DNA of 19,411 nt from Bacteroidales bacterium (GTDB lineage: Bacteria > Bacteroidota > Bacteroidia > Bacteroidales > UBA7960): the NCBI GenBank assembly GCA_003557805.1, contig PWNY01000368.1, positions 1 to 19,411 on the forward strand, written 5' to 3'. The notes under the pieces are model-generated. The model had not been told where the DNA came from. It made no database searches and saw nothing but the letters and a program-made list of their open reading frames with translations. The translations under genes were made by a program, and so were the position numbers. Positions 7,941-16,869 of this stretch are shown piece by piece (positions within the stretch are counted from its first letter, which is position 1; each line of letters opens with the position of its first letter).

Positions 7941-9464
7941 ATGACATCAGACATCATCAAATTCGACCTGCCGAAAAATCAAAGCTCCATCATCAAGGTA
8001 ATAGGTGTTGGAGGTGGAGGCAGCAATGCGGTAAACCACATGTTTCGCCAGGGGATCGAAGGGGTGGACTTCTTTGTTTGCAATACCGATGCCCAGGCTT
8101 TGGAAAGCAGCCCTGTACCCAACAAGATACAGCTCGGGATGAACCTCACCGAGGGCAGGGGTGCGGGCAGCATCCCTGAGGTTGGACGCAAGGCAGCAAT
8201 TGAGGATATGGAAAAGATTAAGGAGACCCTTGGGGCGAAAACAAAAATGCTTTTTATTACGGCCGGGATGGGGGGTGGTACCGGTACCGGGGCCACTCCT
8301 GTTATAGCAAAGGCTTCAAAGGACCTGGGCATCCTCACTGTTGCCATTGTTACCATTCCCTTCTCTTTTGAGGGGAGGAAAAGGCGTCAACAGGCAGAAG
8401 AGGGTATCAGGGAGCTTTCGGGCGGAGTTGATACACTGCTTGTAATTAGCAATGACAGGTTAAGGGAGCTTTACGGCAACCTCTCTGTATCGGAAGCTTT
8501 TGCAAAGGCAGACAATGTTCTTACAACCGGGGCAAAAGGCATTGCGGAGATTATAACCCTTACCGGAAACATAAATGTTGATTTTGCTGACGTAAGAACA
8601 GTAATGTCTGACAGTGGTGTGGCAATAATGGGAAGCGGTGCGGCCGAAGGTGAGAACAGGGCCCTCAAGGCGGTTGAAACCGCTCTCTCTTCTCCACTGC
8701 TTAACGACAGCCAGATAAAAGGAGCCAAGAACATTCTCCTAAATATCACCAGCGGCAAGGAGGAGATCCTGATGGATGAGATCACAGAGATTACCGACTT
8801 TATCCAGGACGAGGCAGGATCGACAGCAGAGATAATATGGGGTCTTGGCAAGGATGAGTCACTTGAGGCAAAGATAAATGTCACAGTAGTTGCTACCGGG
8901 TTCGACTCCAGCAAAAAGCTCTATGAGCCAACAAGCCAGCAGCAGGAAAAAAAGAAGGTTATGCCTCTTGACAACGAAGAGAAGAGCGAAGAGAAACATC
9001 AGCAGACCTTCGAATGGGATGTTCCAAATGAAGATGAGACCCATGGTATAAGGCTGAAGCATAAAAGCGAGAATGAGTCAGAAGGTGAGCGTGGCAGGAG
9101 ATCGAATCAGGCTCCTGCCAAAACACTCACAGGAGACAGGATTGATGAGTTCGGTCGCAAACTGGCAATGCGGCATACCAATACTGATACCGAAGAGAAG
9201 GAGGACCGCATGATCTCTGAAGAAGAGCTTCAGCAAAGGATAGTTGACAGGGAGGAAAGGCTTAAACACCTGAGCATTCAGATGAAGACTCCGGAGGGAC
9301 TTGCAGACCTGGAGAACCAGCCGGCCTTTATCAGGAGAAAGGTGAATCTGAGTCCTGTTCCGGCCAGCAATGAGTCTCATATATCACGCTTTACACTGAA
9401 TGAATCTGACAAAAAGACCCAGATAAAATCAAACAACTCATTTTTGCATGATAATGTTGACTGA
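7941..9464 (+). CDS. ftsZ: cell division protein FtsZ
   Basis: FtsZ is the tubulin-like GTPase that polymerises into the division ring at mid-cell. In this 507-residue protein the N-terminal nucleotide-binding motif GVGGGGSNA is at 22-30, the tubulin signature GGGTGTGATP at 111-120 and the T7 catalytic loop with NVDFADVRTVM at about 210-220. After residue ~325 there is a long, charged, low-complexity linker rich in Glu and Lys. The FtsA-type conserved peptide PAFIRRKV (461-468) is not at the very end: about 39 more residues follow, ending in SFLHDNVD, a tail typical of Bacteroidota FtsZ. The length exceeds the usual ~380 because of the linker and tail. A 58-base gap separates it from ftsA. 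Confidence 0.98.
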   Translation: MTSDIIKFDLPKNQSSIIKVIGVGGGGSNAVNHMFRQGIEGVDFFVCNTDAQALESSPVPNKIQLGMNLTEGRGAGSIPEVGRKAAIEDMEKIKETLGAKTKMLFITAGMGGGTGTGATPVIAKASKDLGILTVAIVTIPFSFEGRKRRQQAEEGIRELSGGVDTLLVISNDRLRELYGNLSVSEAFAKADNVLTTGAKGIAEIITLTGNINVDFADVRTVMSDSGVAIMGSGAAEGENRALKAVETALSSPLLNDSQIKGAKNILLNITSGKEEILMDEITEITDFIQDEAGSTAEIIWGLGKDESLEAKINVTVVATGFDSSKKLYEPTSQQQEKKKVMPLDNEEKSEEKHQQTFEWDVPNEDETHGIRLKHKSENESEGERGRRSNQAPAKTLTGDRIDEFGRKLAMRHTNTDTEEKEDRMISEEELQQRIVDREERLKHLSIQMKTPEGLADLENQPAFIRRKVNLSPVPASNESHISRFTLNESDKKTQIKSNNSFLHDNVD

Positions 9465-9483
9465 TGCTTTAGGGTCATGGCAT

Positions 9484-9500
9484 TATTTTTGTTAATTTTG
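9484..9500 (+). promoter_or_regulatory. probable Bacteroidota-type promoter for the FKBP lipoprotein gene
   Basis: Two overlapping exact matches to the Bacteroidota -7 consensus TAnnTTTG lie here: TATTTTTG at 9484-9491 and TAATTTTG at 9493-9500. They are 44 to 60 bases before the ATG of the next gene and just after the ftsZ stop. A good -33 TTTG was not found; the nearest candidate is a TTTA at 9468-9471. The match is seen directly; the promoter function is inferred. Confidence 0.5.
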
Positions 9501-9543
9501 CACCTGTATAAATAATGCAAAACCAGATAAAAAACAGGCAATT

Positions 9544-10005
9544 ATGATCAAAGTTTTCAAACTACTCCTGATGCTTCCCCTTCTCTCTTTCATTATGGTG
9601 TCATGCGAGAAGGACGAGCATGCTGAAAGGGCTGAAAAGGAAAGGAAAGAGATTCTTGAATATTTAGAGGAACACAACCTGGATGCCTATGAGCATGAAT
9701 CGGGCATATTCATTGTCGTGGCATATGAGGGAAGCGGCCCTACCCCGAGAGAGGACAGCACTGTGCGGATGAAGTTCAGTGCATATACCCTCAAGGATGA
9801 AAATCTATTCTATTCAGCAAATGATGAATTTGTTTACCTGCCAAATGAGGTAAGAGGGTTCAGGTTAGGCGTAATGGAGTTCAACAGGGGAGGTAAAGGT
9901 ATAATCTTTGTTCCTTCAGCTCTCGGGTATGGACCTTACAGCAATATGTACGTTGACCGTAATGCCGTTTTGAAATATGAAATTGAGATTATTGACTTTA
10001 ACTGA
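9544..10005 (+). CDS. FKBP-type peptidyl-prolyl isomerase-like lipoprotein
   Basis: This 153-residue protein starts with a lipoprotein signal: a basic MIKVFK, a hydrophobic stretch and a lipobox with FIMVSC, giving a lipidated Cys at about residue 21. A charged, Glu/Lys-rich helical segment follows (about 22-45), then a small FKBP fold. FKBP-like features are GSGPTP, the strand VRMKFSAYTL, the VRGFRLGVMEFNRGGKG helix and turn and FVPSALGYGP. The usual F-D-S active-site segment reads F-Y-S here and other aromatic pocket positions are altered, so isomerase activity is doubtful. Related small FKBP lipoproteins are common in Bacteroidota and some (GldI) belong to the gliding machinery; nothing here shows that this one does. 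It probably acts in the periplasm. The gene has its own likely promoter and is followed after 21 bases by a small gene. Confidence 0.8.
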   Translation: MIKVFKLLLMLPLLSFIMVSCEKDEHAERAEKERKEILEYLEEHNLDAYEHESGIFIVVAYEGSGPTPREDSTVRMKFSAYTLKDENLFYSANDEFVYLPNEVRGFRLGVMEFNRGGKGIIFVPSALGYGPYSNMYVDRNAVLKYEIEIIDFN

Positions 10006-10026
10006 TATTAATTAAAACACAGAAAA

Positions 10027-10314
10027 ATGGCCAGCAAAAGGGACCTTAAAAAGGATATAAACTACCTGGTTGATGAAGTAATCGGAACCTGCATGATGCA
10101 CCAGGAGTTTAACAGTAAGGACAAGGACAGCAAATCGGAGGAAATGATCCGCGAGATGCTTGAGTTCAGGGAGGAGATGATTACAAAGGTAAACAACCCG
10201 GAAACGAAGGACAATTCAGGCAAGGAACTGAGAAAATATTACAGGACCCTGCAGGCTGACCTTATATCCAAGGTGAATGAAATGTTTGAAAGACTTGACA
10301 GCATTAAGGAATAA
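10027..10314 (+). CDS. small conserved-looking helical protein of unknown function
   Basis: This 95-residue protein has no signal peptide or membrane segment, so it is probably cytoplasmic. It is highly charged and predicted by eye to be almost entirely helical, with a start MASKRDLKKDINYLVDEV, a central EEMIREMLEFREEM helix and a C-terminal LISKVNEMFERLDSI helix. Proteins of similar size and pattern are familiar as unnamed genes in Bacteroidota, but I cannot name a domain with confidence. It lies 21 bases after the FKBP lipoprotein gene and is followed by an intrinsic terminator, so the two are likely one transcript. Coding status is supported by the good start context, the even amino-acid composition and its clean fit between neighbour and terminator. 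Confidence 0.75.
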   Translation: MASKRDLKKDINYLVDEVIGTCMMHQEFNSKDKDSKSEEMIREMLEFREEMITKVNNPETKDNSGKELRKYYRTLQADLISKVNEMFERLDSIKE

Positions 10315-10338
10315 ACAGGGATCAAACATCGTTATATG

Positions 10339-10360
10339 AAGGCGCGGAAGCGCCTTTTTT
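10339..10360 (+). terminator. intrinsic terminator after the FKBP/small-protein unit
   Basis: A perfect 7-bp stem AAGGCGC / GCGCCTT with a GGAA tetraloop is followed directly by a run of T. It lies 25 bases after the small gene's stop and before the pseudouridine synthase gene, so it separates the two units. Confidence 0.88.
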
Positions 10361-10400
10361 GATATCTGCATAACCATGAACAAAACAACCCCACCAAAAA

Positions 10401-11219
10401 ATGAAAAACAGAACTAGCAGGGCCCCAAGGGGCAGCAGGCCCAAAAAACCGGCAAAAGCGGGGCGCCAGGGGCGGCTTGACAAGGGAAGGCCTGCAGATC
10501 CAAGCATAAGGCTTAACAAGTACATTGCCAATGCCGGAATCTGTTCAAGAAGGGAGGCTGATGTGCTTATAACAAGTGGTGCCATCAAGGTAAACGGCGT
10601 GATAGTGACAGAGCTCGGGACAAAAGTGATGCCGTCCGATACTGTCATGTATGGCGACCAGACACTGTCACATGAGAAAAAGATATATGTCCTGATGAAC
10701 AAGCCAAAGGACTATATAACCACCACCGATGACCCACAGCAAAGGAAAACGGTCCTTCACCTTATAGGTAAGGCATTCAAGGAGCGGATATACCCAGTGG
10801 GAAGGCTTGACAGGAACACAATGGGACTTCTTTTGCTGACCAATGACGGGGAGCTTACAAAAAAGCTCACCCATCCTTCACACGGGGTCAGGAAACTTTA
10901 CCATGTTCATCTTGACAAGGCGGTAAAGAAGGGAGACCTTGTCAAAATAGCCCAGGGGATTGAGATCGGGGGCGTTAAGGTAATACCTGACCAGGTGGAG
11001 TATGCAAACCCTGATAACCGGACGGAGGTTGGGATTGAGCTTCATTCGGGGCAGAACAGGGTTGTAAGGCGGATATTTGAGAAGCTTGGGTACAAGGTGC
11101 TGAAACTTGACCGGGTAATGTTTGCAGGCCTTACCAAGAAAGATCTGCCCAGAGGCAAATGGAGGCAGCTTTCTGAAAAGGAGATAGGCTTCCTTAAATC
11201 GGCCCAGTCAAAGCCATAG
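10401..11219 (+). CDS. rluB: rRNA pseudouridine synthase, RsuA/RluB family
   Basis: This enzyme converts a specific uridine of rRNA to pseudouridine; by family most likely 23S rRNA (RluB-type), but RluE/RluF or RsuA specificity cannot be excluded from sequence. The 272-residue protein begins with about 33 basic, low-complexity residues rich in Arg, Lys, Pro and Gly, as often seen in Bacteroidota members. An S4 RNA-binding domain follows at about 36-95 (RLNKYIANAGICSRREAD), then the catalytic domain. The active-site motif GRLDRNTMGLLLLTNDG carries the catalytic Asp at residue 137, and HSGQNRVVRRIFEKLG is the downstream family signature. The ATG at 10401 is preceded by an A-rich stretch and lies just beyond a terminator, so the gene probably has its own promoter, although no clear TAnnTTTG element was seen. 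Confidence 0.9.
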   Translation: MKNRTSRAPRGSRPKKPAKAGRQGRLDKGRPADPSIRLNKYIANAGICSRREADVLITSGAIKVNGVIVTELGTKVMPSDTVMYGDQTLSHEKKIYVLMNKPKDYITTTDDPQQRKTVLHLIGKAFKERIYPVGRLDRNTMGLLLLTNDGELTKKLTHPSHGVRKLYHVHLDKAVKKGDLVKIAQGIEIGGVKVIPDQVEYANPDNRTEVGIELHSGQNRVVRRIFEKLGYKVLKLDRVMFAGLTKKDLPRGKWRQLSEKEIGFLKSAQSKP

Positions 11220-11275
11220 GATTAGGCTCAGAATTGCGCATCGTAATAAAGCTCCGGTAGTTGAATTTTCCTGGC

Positions 11276-13882
11276 ATGAACGAAAAAAGAGATCAAGGGA
11301 TTCAGATGCTGCTTCAGTTTTTACGCCTGTCACTAATCAGCGGGCTGGTCTTTATTGTTTTACTTGCTGCAGGCCTTGCAGTAATGGGCTGGATATACCG
11401 TGACAATGTAAGCCACAGGTTCATAGATGCTTTAAACAGGCAGCTCTCGGCAGAGCTAAAAACCGAAGAAGTTCAGCTGAACCTTTTCAGGAGCTTTCCG
11501 CTTGCTTCAGTGAGCTTTAAAAATACAACCATAAGCAATCCTGGAGAAACAGAAAAAGAGCCTCTTCTGATAGCCGGGGATATTCGACTTGAGTTTAATA
11601 TAGCAGATATATTGAGGGGAGATTACTCAGTAAGAAGGGTAAATATTTCCGAAGCAAGGCTCTCATTAAGGACCGACTCGCTTGGAAGGCATAACTATAT
11701 TATCTGGAAGTCCTCTGCAGATACCGCAACACAGGGGTTCAGGTTTGACATACGCAGCATGCAGCTAAACAATGTCAACCTGGATTACAGGCACATACCG
11801 GGAGACCACCACATATCAACCGGTATGGAAAGGCTCAGGCTCTCTGGAAGGTTTGACTCCGGTAATGCATGGATCTATGCAAAAGGCGGTATGCTCTTGC
11901 ATGAAGTGAATGTTTCAGGCAACAGGTTCCCTCCTGGCCAGACCCTTGCAGTGGATACAAAAATGGATATTTTAAGGAGCGGAGAGATAAACCTTCAAGC
12001 AGGCGAATATAACTGGAACGGCCAGGAATTTGTAATTTCAGGGCAATTGAATACCGCCATTGATGGATTGCCCTTTTCAGCTCATATAACAGGGGCAGGT
12101 TCCGACATCAAAAGGTTAATTGATGGGATCCCGGCAAATGCAGCAACTAAATTAATGGCATACTCACCTGGTGGGACGATCAGTTTTGAAGCAAGCGTCG
12201 GGGGTGAAATGGCCAGCGGCGATATGCCGGTGATCAGCTCAAGTTTCATCATTGAAAACGCAAGTTTCAGGCACCCGGACCTTAGCCACCCATTCAGTGT
12301 AATAACTGCCAGGGGGGATTTTTCAAACGGACAGGGTGCTTCACTGAGTGAGATCAGCCTCTCAGTTGACAATATAGTTGCCGGTTTTGATGGAGGTACC
12401 GTAAAAGGGAGAGGCTCCATCCGTAACTTCGACACCCCTGGTCTTGCATTCAGCCTCAGGGGCAGCATCCCTGCTGAAGAGCTTGTTAGGCACAACCTGC
12501 TGGAGCAATTGTCACATGCAGGGGGAGAGATTGACCTTGAAATTGATTTTTCCGGCAGAATGAGCAGGGGTTGGCAATTTACCGGTAACGACCTCCTTTC
12601 TTCCCAGATCTCAGGTAACATCATATTCAGGGAAACAAGCTTCAGTATAAAAGGCAAGCCTTTGCTTTATCAGAACCTGAACTCTGAGATGACCTTCAGG
12701 GGAAACCGCCTTGAGGTTGGAAATATGTCAGTGAAGGCCGGTGAGAGTGACTTTTCTCTGAAGGGCTACATGACAAATGTGCTCCCATACCTTTTTTTAA
12801 GCGATGAGACACTTTTTATTCATGCAGACCTCTATTCAGAAAACATAAACCTGGATGAACTGCTGAAAACCGAGGAGGTGAGCCCCCAGGCAGATACAGC
12901 CTATAATCTTACACTTCCAGGAAGGCTCCGACTGAACGTCAACGCAGACATACAGGCCCTTAAGTTCAGGCTCTTTAGGGCAAGCGGTTTAAGCGGACAT
13001 GCCAGGATGGAAAACAGGAGGTTATACGCAGACAACCTTGTATTCAACACAATGGGAGGTAACGTAAATATGTATGGCATCCTGGACGGCAACACCCCGG
13101 GGAATGTAAATATCAGCTGCCAGGCTGCCCTTTCAGGTGTTGACATAAACCAGCTCTTTTACCAGACAGGGAACTTCGGGCAGCAGAATATAACCGATGA
13201 TAACATTCATGGGAAGCTGTCAGCCACCATGTTTTTTCGGGCAGACTGGAGCCCCTCCCTGGAAATTGACTGGGAGAGCATGGAAACCACTGCAGATCTT
13301 AGGATTATCGACGGAAGGCTGGTTAATTACAGGCCGATGATGGAGATGGGCCGTTTTTTGCGCACCGGGGATTTGTCGGATGTATCATTTTCTGCACTTG
13401 AGAATGAGATACATATACGTGACAGGAACATTATAATACCCCAGATGGATGTGAGCTCAAGTGCAATAAACCTTGAGCTGTCGGGGGTCCACAGCTTTGA
13501 AGGAGAAATTGACTACCGCATACAGGTATTGCTTTCCGACCTTTTGGCACGCAACCACAGGGAAAGACGCAACCCCCAGGAAAACTACGGGGATATAATT
13601 GATGACGGGCTTGGCCGCACAACACTTTTTCTCAGGCTTTCGGGCACCTCAAGGAACCCGGTGTTCAGGTACGACTACCAGGGCGTAAGGCAGAAGATCA
13701 GTGAAGACCTCAGGGAAGAGAGAAGGAACCTGATGAATATATTGCGGGAAGAGTTCAGCTTTCTGGGGCGGCAAAGGTCCGACTCAGTGCAGTCAGGAAC
13801 GGATGAAAGCGAACGCTTAAGAAATGACCTTAAAAAACAGGAAGAGGGGGAGTTTCTGATTGAATGGGAGGAAGACTGGTAA
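11276..13882 (+). CDS. AsmA-like membrane-anchored protein
   Basis: A large protein of 868 residues with one N-terminal transmembrane anchor at about residues 18-40. The following part matches the start of AsmA-family proteins: a segment of the type VSHRFIDALNRQLSAEL, then NLFRSFPLASVSFKNTTI and an IADILRGDYSVRRVNISEA block. The middle is long and rich in beta strands. The C-terminal AsmA-like region has DLRIIDGRLVNYRPMMEMG and the RIQVLLSDLL strand. AsmA/TamB-like proteins form long beta-groove structures in the cell envelope and are linked to lipid transport or outer-membrane assembly in proteobacteria; the role in Bacteroidota is inferred. The last ~70 residues are charged and helical. I chose the ATG at 11276 over an in-frame TTG at 11261. 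The gene lies 56 bases after rluB and 30 before ispE. Confidence 0.85.
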   Translation: MNEKRDQGIQMLLQFLRLSLISGLVFIVLLAAGLAVMGWIYRDNVSHRFIDALNRQLSAELKTEEVQLNLFRSFPLASVSFKNTTISNPGETEKEPLLIAGDIRLEFNIADILRGDYSVRRVNISEARLSLRTDSLGRHNYIIWKSSADTATQGFRFDIRSMQLNNVNLDYRHIPGDHHISTGMERLRLSGRFDSGNAWIYAKGGMLLHEVNVSGNRFPPGQTLAVDTKMDILRSGEINLQAGEYNWNGQEFVISGQLNTAIDGLPFSAHITGAGSDIKRLIDGIPANAATKLMAYSPGGTISFEASVGGEMASGDMPVISSSFIIENASFRHPDLSHPFSVITARGDFSNGQGASLSEISLSVDNIVAGFDGGTVKGRGSIRNFDTPGLAFSLRGSIPAEELVRHNLLEQLSHAGGEIDLEIDFSGRMSRGWQFTGNDLLSSQISGNIIFRETSFSIKGKPLLYQNLNSEMTFRGNRLEVGNMSVKAGESDFSLKGYMTNVLPYLFLSDETLFIHADLYSENINLDELLKTEEVSPQADTAYNLTLPGRLRLNVNADIQALKFRLFRASGLSGHARMENRRLYADNLVFNTMGGNVNMYGILDGNTPGNVNISCQAALSGVDINQLFYQTGNFGQQNITDDNIHGKLSATMFFRADWSPSLEIDWESMETTADLRIIDGRLVNYRPMMEMGRFLRTGDLSDVSFSALENEIHIRDRNIIIPQMDVSSSAINLELSGVHSFEGEIDYRIQVLLSDLLARNHRERRNPQENYGDIIDDGLGRTTLFLRLSGTSRNPVFRYDYQGVRQKISEDLREERRNLMNILREEFSFLGRQRSDSVQSGTDESERLRNDLKKQEEGEFLIEWEEDW

Positions 13883-13912
13883 AACCCACTTCTGCCTTAA
13901 AAAACTTATCGA

Positions 13913-14770
13913 ATGATACTCTTTCCATATGCAAAGGTAAACCTTGGGTTGCAGATCATTTCAAAACCAAGGGGTGGCAAACAGGCCTTTCACCAGGTAA
14001 AGACATTCATGGTCCCGGCGGGCCTGCATGATATCCTGGAGGTCCTTCCCTCTCAAAAAAAAGAGACCCGCCTTTTCCTAAGCGGAATTGAGCTGCCCGG
14101 TGAAGAGGAGAACCTCTGCATCCGGGCGTATAAAACACTTGACAGGGAAGTTAAAACTTCAAACAGCAAAGGTCTGCCACCGGTTGACATATACCTTCAC
14201 AAGAACATTCCGGCAGGTGCCGGCCTGGGAGGGGGGAGCTCGAATGCAGCCTTTATGCTAAAGGCACTCGACAGCCTTTTCAGTTTAAAACTGAATCCGG
14301 AAAGGCTTTCGGAACTGGCTTCCCTGCTGGGTGCCGACTGCTGTTTCTTTTTGCATGGGAAGAGCATGATATCAAGCGGAAAAGGGGACACGCTCCATCC
14401 CTGTATTGTTCCTGAATTAAAAAAATACAGCCTGGTTATTATAACCCCGCCTTTCCAAATAAGTACTTCCTGGGCATACAAGAACTGCAGCCCAGGTAAA
14501 CACCCTTTACCTCTCGAGGAAACTCTTCCCCTGCCCGTTGATAACTGGCAGGAGAAGCTGAAAAACGATTTTGAGCCTTTGATTTTCAGCCATTATCCGG
14601 TGTGTGAACGGATCAAGCAAAGGCTTATTGAAACTGGCAGCACCTATGCATCCCTGAGCGGCAGCGGATCGAGTGTTTTTGGCATTTACCAGTCCGCTCC
14701 TCCCCTTCCTGAATTAACCAGGCTATTCCCTGACTGCCTGATAAATATTACCGGTACTGATGTTAACTAA
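13913..14770 (+). CDS. ispE: 4-diphosphocytidyl-2-C-methyl-D-erythritol kinase IspE
   Basis: IspE is the GHMP kinase that phosphorylates 4-diphosphocytidyl-methylerythritol in the non-mevalonate (MEP) isoprenoid pathway, which also supplies the undecaprenyl carrier used by MraY and MurG. The 285-residue length is normal. The N-terminal AKVNLGL motif carries the conserved Lys (K8), the ATP-binding PAGAGLGGGSSNAA is at 100-113 and the catalytic Asp is D142 in GADCCFF. The C-terminal GHMP segment SLSGSGSSVFG is also present. The usual substrate-binding PDGYH is divergent here (GGKQAFH) but keeps the His. The gene stands alone between asmA-like and the S9 peptidase gene, with 30 bases before it, and may be transcribed from the asmA-like gene. 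Confidence 0.93.
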   Translation: MILFPYAKVNLGLQIISKPRGGKQAFHQVKTFMVPAGLHDILEVLPSQKKETRLFLSGIELPGEEENLCIRAYKTLDREVKTSNSKGLPPVDIYLHKNIPAGAGLGGGSSNAAFMLKALDSLFSLKLNPERLSELASLLGADCCFFLHGKSMISSGKGDTLHPCIVPELKKYSLVIITPPFQISTSWAYKNCSPGKHPLPLEETLPLPVDNWQEKLKNDFEPLIFSHYPVCERIKQRLIETGSTYASLSGSGSSVFGIYQSAPPLPELTRLFPDCLINITGTDVN

Positions 14771-14777
14771 AAATATT

Positions 14778-14785
14778 TATTTTTG
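14778..14785 (+). promoter_or_regulatory. candidate -7 promoter element of the S9 peptidase gene
   Basis: TATTTTTG is an exact match to the Bacteroidota TAnnTTTG -7 consensus. It lies 8 bases after the ispE stop and 47 bases before the peptidase ATG. I see no convincing -33 TTTG, so this is a single-element call. Confidence 0.4.
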
Positions 14786-14832
14786 TGACCATTACAAAAA
14801 AAATCCCACTTATTAACCAAAACCAAAATACC

Positions 14833-16869
14833 ATGCGCAAAATCATACTCCTTCTTGCATTTATCTGGTTATCTGCACCTTTTGCCAAGGCTGACGATGT
14901 GCTGACAACGCACAACATCTTCGATCTTAAGACAGTGGTTGAGACCTCAATGTCACCTGACCAGAACTACATCGCATTCACACTTAACGTACCCCGCCCT
15001 TTTACTCATTCCGCGGGAAGTGATTACCGTGAATTATATGTTTATGATGTGGCTAATGACGAGCTAATCCCTTTTATGACCGGTAACCGGCAGGTGTTCA
15101 GCATTGGTTGGACCCCGTCCGGAGATGCAGTAACATTCAGGGCAAACCTTGCTGACCAGCCCAATGTTCAGGTTTACGCAATGAGCCTCCGAGGAGGTGA
15201 ACCCAGGGCACTCACACAGCATACACGTGGTATACTGAGCTACGAGTTCATTGATGACAATACACTTGCAATTGTAGCCCTGGATGATGGTGATCCGATG
15301 AGAGAGGAGTTCCGCAAAAGAGGTGTTGAGATCGAGGTATACGAGGAGGAGTGGGTTCACCGCAACCTTTACGTTTACGATATCAATACCAATCAAACAA
15401 GGCAGGTAACAGAGGGAGTGACAGTTTTTGATTTCGTGCTCAGCCCTGACGGCCGTTATGCCGCAGCGGCCATTGCTCCCCGCAACCTGGTTGATGACAG
15501 CTATATGTTCAAAAGGATACATCTTGTAGACATGGAAACAGGGGATATCGAAATGATAATGGAAAACCCCGGAAAGCTTGGGAACATGGCCTTCAGCCCG
15601 AACGGTGAAAAGCTGGCATTCAGGTCTGCCAGCAAACTGGAGGACTCGGTGGTTGGGAGCCTGTTTGTTATGGATTTAGAGGAGGATGCAGGACAAGCTT
15701 TCGAAAGTCTCAGGAACTATGTTGAGGGCATGGAGCTATCAGTTATAGATTTTAAATGGAAAGATGACAACACCCTGCTGTATGCCGCAGAAGAGAGTAC
15801 AGACATTGTCCTGAGCGAGCAAAGGCTCGACCAGGTGGAACGGAGAGTGCTTATTGAGGCGGAGAAAGTGGTATTCGGCAGGTTTAATTATAATGACGGC
15901 ATTGTATATTTTTCAGGCAATACCTGGGAACACCCCGGTGAGGTTTTCACTTACAATACCGTAACGGACCAGCTGACACGGCATACCAATCACAACCCCT
16001 GGCTGCAGGATATCCGACTTGCCACGCAGAGGAAGGTCACATACTATGCAAGGGATAACCAGGATATTGAAGGTGTGCTGATATATCCCCTCGATTATGA
16101 AGAAGGGGAGACTTATCCACTAATAGTATATATTCATGGAGGGCCGGAGGCTGCCGTACAGAACGGCTGGGTAACATCTTACGGCACCTGGGGCCAGGTA
16201 GCAGCAGCCCGGGGCTTTTTTGTGTTCATGCCAAACTACAGGGCAAGTTCAGGCCGCGGAGTGGACTTTACAATGGCGGGATACGGTGACCTTGTAGGAG
16301 TTGAATACGATGATGTAATTGACGGGATCGACCATCTTATAGAAACAGGCTACGTCGACACTGACCGCGTGGGTATAGGCGGTGGATCCTACGGGGGCTA
16401 TTTCTCTGCATGGTCGGCAACAAGGCACACCGAAAGGTTTGCAGCCGCAGTTATGTTCGTGGGCATTTCCAATCAGGTATCCAAAAGGAACACAACCGAC
16501 ATCCCATGGGAGGATTATTATGTACACTGGGGCTACTGGACAAAGGATGACTGGGAGGATGTATACAGCCGCAGCCCTGTAAAATACGCCGATCAGAGCC
16601 GTACCCCGACCCTGATACTTCACGGTGATGCCGACCCGAGGGTACACCCCTCCCAGAGCCTTGAGATGTACCGCACCCTGAAGCTTCACGGTAATGCTCC
16701 TGTGAGGCTGATTTGGTACGAGGGGGAAGGACACGGTAACCAGCGCAACGTTCACAGGCTGGATTACATAGTTCGTACCATGGAGTGGTTCGATTATTAC
16801 CTCCGGCTGGATATGCCACGCGATGAAATGCCGGAAAAATACCCGGGTGACATTATCGGCTGGGAATAA
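14833..16869 (+). CDS. secreted S9 family serine peptidase (prolyl oligopeptidase-like)
   Basis: A 678-residue protein with a Sec signal peptide (MRKIILLLAFIWLSAPFAKA, cleavage near residue 20), so it acts in the periplasm or at the cell surface. Residues ~30-400 form a beta-propeller with repeated LSPDGRY/FSPNGEKLAF-type strands. Residues ~410-678 form an alpha/beta hydrolase domain. The triad is visible: Ser519 in GGGSYGGYFS, Asp601 in HGDADPRVHP and His634 in EGEGHGN; the oxyanion segment VYIHGGPE lies before it. This is the S9 clan layout of dipeptidyl- or acylaminoacyl-type peptidases; the exact substrate cannot be told. I chose the ATG at 14833 because it places the signal peptide at the N-terminus; an in-frame GTG at 14785 would add 16 polar residues and overlap the promoter element. 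The next gene encodes a transporter, which could import peptidase products, but this is speculative. Confidence 0.93.
   Translation: MRKIILLLAFIWLSAPFAKADDVLTTHNIFDLKTVVETSMSPDQNYIAFTLNVPRPFTHSAGSDYRELYVYDVANDELIPFMTGNRQVFSIGWTPSGDAVTFRANLADQPNVQVYAMSLRGGEPRALTQHTRGILSYEFIDDNTLAIVALDDGDPMREEFRKRGVEIEVYEEEWVHRNLYVYDINTNQTRQVTEGVTVFDFVLSPDGRYAAAAIAPRNLVDDSYMFKRIHLVDMETGDIEMIMENPGKLGNMAFSPNGEKLAFRSASKLEDSVVGSLFVMDLEEDAGQAFESLRNYVEGMELSVIDFKWKDDNTLLYAAEESTDIVLSEQRLDQVERRVLIEAEKVVFGRFNYNDGIVYFSGNTWEHPGEVFTYNTVTDQLTRHTNHNPWLQDIRLATQRKVTYYARDNQDIEGVLIYPLDYEEGETYPLIVYIHGGPEAAVQNGWVTSYGTWGQVAAARGFFVFMPNYRASSGRGVDFTMAGYGDLVGVEYDDVIDGIDHLIETGYVDTDRVGIGGGSYGGYFSAWSATRHTERFAAAVMFVGISNQVSKRNTTDIPWEDYYVHWGYWTKDDWEDVYSRSPVKYADQSRTPTLILHGDADPRVHPSQSLEMYRTLKLHGNAPVRLIWYEGEGHGNQRNVHRLDYIVRTMEWFDYYLRLDMPRDEMPEKYPGDIIGWE

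Noticed and set aside
9451..9486. Imperfect hairpin over the ftsZ stop codon followed by T residues
   Set aside because: The stem is broken (6 bp and 4 bp with an internal loop), AT-rich, and overlaps the promoter elements of the next gene; too weak to call a terminator.
11261..11275. Upstream TTG start for the AsmA-like gene
   Set aside because: It adds only five residues; the ATG at 11276 is the more usual start and places the basic residues directly before the membrane anchor.
12082..12657. 191-codon minus-strand frame inside the AsmA-like gene
   Set aside because: Antisense shadow of a gene with clear family features; composition is Ser/Leu/Pro-rich as expected from the reverse of the coding strand.
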